Below, one piece after another: positions 17,201-18,478 of a stretch of DNA of 18,478 nt. The notes under the pieces are model-generated. The model made no database searches and was not told the DNA's origin. It saw only the letters and a program-made list of their open reading frames with translations. Origin of the DNA: Chloroflexota bacterium (GTDB lineage Bacteria; Chloroflexota; Anaerolineae; Promineifilales; Promineifilaceae); NCBI GenBank assembly GCA_008501785.1, contig QQUD01000586.1, positions 1 through 18,478 on the forward strand, given 5' to 3'. Numbering within the stretch: position 1 is the stretch's first letter; each line of letters starts with the position of its first letter. Made by a program: the position numbers and the translations under genes.

Positions 17201-18334
17201 ACAACTCCAGAATTAGGATCTGCAAAGCTTCAGCTCTTCAGTAATGGTCCACAATATACACATCTTCAATGGCATGGACTAATTTTAGAGCGCGATTTTG
17301 ACACATTTTCTGAGTCTCTCAGGCAATGGGGGCAAGTTGACGAATTGGCTCCAGCTATTGAATCACTGCTTTCATTCTTATCGAATATTCGGATTGTTCA
17401 ACAATTTAACCAACGCCTGACAGACGAGGCATTAAGAGAAAGAACAAATGGCAATGTCACTGTGAGAGGGGATGAGATGCTCTGGGTAAGTGATGCTGCG
17501 CCTTCACCAGACGATCTGGAACTGCTTCATGAGTTACCTGGAGATATACTGTTTAAAGATGCAATGTCGCAACTGATTGCACAGTTGAACAGTCCGATTG
17601 TTATCCCCATTGAACCGACCGTTACAATCCCTGGTGAAATCGATCCAAATCTTCAGAATCAGCTACGGATTGAATTGAGTGCTGATGGAACCAGTGCAAC
17701 ACTTATATGGGACCCACCTATTCCTTCACGAGAACAAGAAAACGCTTTGAAACGATTGAAAGGGGAAATTCCTCGACCTGTCATATCGGAATTACTTCGA
17801 ACAATTGAAGAAAGAAAACAGGTTGTGCTTGAATCCATCGAACAGCCAGATAACGGGGATGTCCCAAACAACTTAAAAGACAATCTCGAAATTCGAGATG
17901 GACAAATCATCTGGCAAGGATTGGTGAGAAATTCAGCTCAACTAAGAAGATTACGAATGTTTTCGGAAGATGGTAAATATGAAGATTCGTTTTCTCAAGC
18001 AATTAAAGCCCTTTATCATGCGTTGATTAATTTACAGACCAATTTTCCCTTATCATTTCCTGTTCGTCCTGATCTTTCGGCAATCGACAGCAATCTAGCT
18101 AATCAGTTAACGATGGCTTATCAAGCCATTGTGTACCACGGTATTATGCCCAAATCGGAGCTAGCTACGCTGTTGGCATCTTATTCCCATGTAAACGATA
18201 TAGAATCAATCAAGGAACTCTATCTTGCATCGCTTACTGCCAGCTTAGATGGTCATGAGCTGCAAATCCGCGCTCGAAGGGGCAGCGCAACTCCTAGCCA
18301 ACGCAAAAAGATTTTGCCGCATCCACCAGTGTGA
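8234..18334 (+). CDS. Giant 3366-residue multidomain protein, function unknown
   Basis: The single unbroken frame covers over half the window. No signal peptide or clear membrane helix is seen, so it is cytoplasmic or exported by a non-classical route. Residues about 1-230 are mixed. About 230-1070 is beta-rich with long alternating hydrophobic strands (such as the GTIEVLFGTIKLTTDIKLTF stretch near 275), resembling in style DUF6603-type proteins, not verified. An acidic linker follows near 1085-1115. About 1460-1900 has fibronectin-III-like patterns with ITWDLTWP at 1481, ITWTEP near 1646 and LRWNQG near 1862, each followed by a Y-x-(V/L/W) strand; a fourth is VLLQWEALP at 2642. Residues near 1960-2110 are helical. 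The C-terminal 530 residues hold degenerate 74-residue repeats. Cysteine is very rare; C1495 and C1498 form CFMC with three histidines soon after. The ATG has only a weak AAAGG 12 bases upstream, suggesting coupling to the first gene. Confidence 0.93.
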   Translation: MLDHIEFTNSGFLLKSENAHLFLSDESPCLIYNVDEADINRILNALVSDLSDKGNNRDSKLIFQTKIDNPIEEIRLDWHVGTQRTWSLPGLIDIMLPENSRVTLSIRADKNGNPQEMLLVLTVEEDSSIAINTNFAWGRDDFREIHNNSKQNSESTTSPFATLTLTALEAASITLLHLFLDGHKKPSFLKQYNKGAVPAIDLEDSNSLCQSILGEDFSSLSSGKWTANLSFAKHSYTLPFLYSDDPSFSYHVKLSELAASINTNSQGQFDVDVSGTIEVLFGTIKLTTDIKLTFNWESLAFDVNHNEGIKLYRKDPIWPIKAPFLGLEWTLKSQNKDEKTGEYHFFTLETKNNNYGIVLAENAWFDLAFDSISKEPIVFQTTEFKLSPEGLSLDTNVTNSAVTLFGLDTKFSFTGSGLKIQRNKIQSFTISGSGPLPPDLVGEAVASIDLQFDRRADGNLTLVEGEAYLAKDSLLACKNTRFQFSVDELGLKFIEDGKFHLYFTITGTARFVLAPEDNLDGPLAFLPNIEIALVQCPLTGDISVLGKHINFLIEFPKPVSFNFLGAFEMELRAIGFFPEAKVFDNDPAMQLTGQLKFAQGLGDVENSEPDYHKLFIGLPEEGEVFPRIHFASLAVNIKMGDAFHLRGVVDFVDEDTEEGLIGEGEVQIQGMPIIRAAFGFLRVRRNEQSPWQRAWFIYAEIGGLSLMIPIIQIYIREIGLGFGYRYTLVSIKAADEANDVKELIKQLAELSKSQGDLAKRDRWAVDLEAPGDDPRWTIVFRALIAQNAAGPTYIAGPAEETLPSMFLFDVVAAFRSDFTFFMAGRGWINTNYHDFVTKPAIRTKPFVSGFLLLSPRQKRFLIHVRSNPDGHLGSHPELPGFVKTALGSVKFSATLLIEPNLLHYELGWPNMLRWEAELGPLKVAIIGGFIFRLSTAEFAIGTNYLARGELKIDAGFDAGAFGVDIYAHAQVAYGARYIGVIDFVDAKDSVFYGGIGLELHLEIRIRFWVNALLAKISFRFSAAIHITAALEVAISMRHGPGLMGRSQIRLSAMGHGIDFTINLKAGEQALDHAKKRTERILAMGLEATDVEALPGLAEVVDEEQSTPAAMSLSESSLEAVAFQRKSPLAEPNPLTPPHYTIFVMREQPDGYCYFVLMPQAEVEKRQEDNISGYGFLPAPPARSTEEDIASDFMLKFDNHEAVEIEHYTPLSDNKNDHWKLHTVNEGNNQIIWKANWDAPVISSDSSKQGSSNHSSGLIDLRSYIEQAFINDRSGNNPEYFEPTSLNNYDQRILSDERVQNPTENAYESAVIGAVEQFRGSPHFKRDPNYEYDRCLAEAFDSTMNIYGQEGEANSKATLANQHAHQIRGLIIHDIVADLQDYLTEEDKVKRDKFAEESIAFQMGLVFRVPTKHRPQWLDNIDPTGENTPSIFQRLGHDRKDIELSNIERRIQPFNVIGTGFYTNPPQFENINLYSDSYTIAITWDLTWPEAPVANCFMCQADPDHHLMHYRVTRRAIDSLEPEKVLTVKPGYILHRGTNDAQETVLNRLKPRFQIVDHFSEETEEERINLPASGRSYIYTITPVDFSKSVGRPLTIVGTRYPDAPPLVPVDGQLSVTYRLNHLQTIQPTEETIKLPDLIKPHRVRITWTEPTEVSDRPPVHIAGYRLIFRKETIIPVGSYGLDSAVQGSKAKTLPSTNARPRPTDIKIEIDARGPHRARYADIPLAVLQGAGIFPQGDFPFWQPQAWRIYIQSVSVGNVPSALAPVELLLSIENENGAANAQGIVIKEREERQPAELEWLPTPINLPILPPEDCTAIIGTAHFPMPSVHSPKFEITTSVDGSSATVANVSFREHPLGIRAIRLRWNQGPSKYPDFPLSMNAGYHLWELNIDAHTSDTFKDEQKLQQALRHIQEIQMVPDEDLWLIPGDTLNPSQWEAWYPSDVARHIQDNVPKIAGSEIPLTPWYSWRESILKWPQYTQSYMDTDLDIIKKKVEKGKEYWHKTYFTTNQHIHAYLTYLVEILETTFSPELYVDLQAPPAFSMSELEEYWRATSPEGDPYGWKALQLLGLSITFSLREAATSRLLTGNEMMQRIGEAISQLGDKSLKGLGIGKQEWRNFAQHLHVELLVKGSEYTRLNATDLTSADAFLALVQVSLRPIPVQKMVYSKIKIRGQSGTQLQLKLQNIDSATIVNQSELSKGEVNIELSGNDIYQLTIPVNGEANLLLRTPTKLDQSNVRVIFSLSEPPKAGLPDDFTYKANPDRIIINNFPHALDNNKKETIKKLLSEADYPLLELEIPETAEMSTSPQANTPWSPAVHVQEPWSTYFSVPSGRLVKKIETINRWKEMQFLFDETLSRYQSEENISLRILPEGSDNKREAEFSKFVEWSQRFFDHGPSTVENDVINFDAEPGPWLATAYAKQSTPTYVTPDQSGRLTYHRLTSDKWGQTYRYYIDPYSRYDLLWQAMQKSPDLFPGEATPGSLLAPQPNVFAGGLDLVIPRVAPVKRPLILRSGRLDTASRPGNPAEPGKWWEVIVSQHPEQALSEQNQTLARQLSYRQLLFTLLRRFAYGSWVEWINALLSPPGQDAYPTLPKPINAQNIIQAIPDTYPLIPDNMNPLAEKISSDSLNALDVPLRLDRFQQGAVLLQWEALPFYYEHRLLVAAQADTVVSEINQVSNQDFEYLAPEPKASMIGAHGKIKHNGAEASIEGWKLTIPLRQLWDSLPSDAKARWADEAPHQAPDGAIYPSAVPDLEVVYQIVDLSYGNIEVQAELYFDFDEKEKLFKVRQLGKGLIVESKMTYSPLTLAQPEEHILLNLFTHRRLELPLSKAYTLNNLSNLHIYIEDNGDEHLLIVQGVLTKSDLNTLLPQVNATDKNAINAFYTIWNRSQPISMPLHPVPEGLADKVRFTKPERATLLWYDVMTESQRSQLLALPGDQAFREAITSLVEQGDSGGRRSVQVVRGPEQPPLVLPPGWQFDDSQRPNVIEWHHPETTPELGSAKLQLFSNGPQYTHLQWHGLILERDFDTFSESLRQWGQVDELAPAIESLLSFLSNIRIVQQFNQRLTDEALRERTNGNVTVRGDEMLWVSDAAPSPDDLELLHELPGDILFKDAMSQLIAQLNSPIVIPIEPTVTIPGEIDPNLQNQLRIELSADGTSATLIWDPPIPSREQENALKRLKGEIPRPVISELLRTIEERKQVVLESIEQPDNGDVPNNLKDNLEIRDGQIIWQGLVRNSAQLRRLRMFSEDGKYEDSFSQAIKALYHALINLQTNFPLSFPVRPDLSAIDSNLANQLTMAYQAIVYHGIMPKSELATLLASYSHVNDIESIKELYLASLTASLDGHELQIRARRGSATPSQRKKILPHPPV
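13003..13010. repeat. ACGGCCGT palindrome, copy 6
   Basis: Inside the giant gene; preceded by CGGTGGG on the plus strand. A near match, ACGGCCGC, lies at about 15742. Confidence 0.5.
16730..18289 (+). repeat. Coding array of about 74-residue degenerate repeats in the giant protein
   Basis: Units begin at residues 2833, 2895, 2994, 3062, 3136, 3210 and 3284; the last four are exactly 74 apart. Each reads roughly: an L-x(3)-L opening, a strand ending in W-x-G or a variant (LLWYDV, LQWHGL, MLWVSD, LIWDPP, IIWQGL, IVYHGI), then a helix of the type M-T-E-S-Q-R-x-x-L-L-A-L, then D-x-x-F-x-x-A-I-x-x-L. A half unit with only the strand part, LPPGWQF to IEWHHP, starts at 2968, 73 residues after the 2895 unit. 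The DNA is diverged, so the array is old. Confidence 0.7.
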
Positions 18335-18344
18335 GGAATTTCAT

Positions 18345-18478
18345 ATGACTCAGTTAAATTTTAATCAACCAGCGATTCATGTATGGGGGCCATTTTGGAC
18401 AGCATTTGTTCGAATCGTACAAATTGAGCAACCTGCACACCGCTGGGGATTTCGCTCGCTTTTTGTCTCCAATACCCC
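18345..18478 (+). CDS. Third operon gene, N-terminus only (cut by window edge)
   Basis: The ATG at 18345 has GAGGA about 7 bases upstream, overlapping the stop of the giant gene; the gap is 10 bases, so the genes are almost certainly cotranscribed. The 44 visible residues start MTQLNFNQPAIHVWGPFW and are open to the edge. They are rich in aromatic residues, with no signal peptide. Too little is visible to name a family. Confidence 0.8.
   Translation, partial: MTQLNFNQPAIHVWGPFWTAFVRIVQIEQPAHRWGFRSLFVSNT

Noticed and set aside
1..18478. CRISPR array, tRNA or rRNA
   Set aside because: No regularly spaced short repeats and no recognisable tRNA or rRNA sequence were seen on either strand.

Overview
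The window looks like a bacterial chromosome segment of moderate GC. It has short intergenic gaps, Shine-Dalgarno-led genes and a lipoprotein with a long Thr/Pro linker. That linker style and the very large open frame are reminiscent of filamentous or multicellular bacteria such as Chloroflexota, but there is no rRNA or marker gene here, so the lineage is a low-confidence guess.

Left part (1-4936): a minus-strand lipoprotein gene runs off the left edge. It is followed by a Tn3-family transposition module: a serine resolvase (tnpR, minus) divergent from a 968-residue DDE transposase (tnpA, plus), with a probable res/promoter region between them. A GGGG-type terminal inverted repeat lies about 40 bases downstream of tnpA. 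No matching left end was found, so the transposon may extend past the left edge with the lipoprotein gene as possible cargo.

Middle part (4912-7784): the Tn3 end cuts into an ISKra4-family insertion sequence. Its transposase frame keeps the zinc-finger-like N-terminus and two of three expected acidic catalytic residues, then stops inside the Tn3 repeat. The gene just upstream encodes a pRiA4b ORF-3-like (IS1096 TnpR-like passenger family) protein that overlaps the transposase by 4 bases, so the two are probably translated together. Two same-direction copies of a 27-bp IS-end-like motif lie beyond it. The next 0.9 kb is almost gene-free and carries a tiny doubtful ORF, two ACGGCCGT palindromes, a long inverted repeat and a plausible promoter.

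Right part (7785-18478): an apparent operon. It starts with a 141-residue helical protein with a perfect AAGGAG ribosome site. A 23-base gap leads to a giant 3366-residue protein, and a 10-base gap leads to a third gene cut by the window edge. The giant protein has no recognisable signal peptide. It has a long beta-rich N-terminal third, several fibronectin-III-like strand patterns in the middle, and a C-terminal array of degenerate repeats of about 74 residues. I cannot assign a function. This operon is the strongest candidate for an undescribed system. A palindromic octamer, ACGGCCGT, occurs six times across the window, always with a G/T-rich tract on the same strand.
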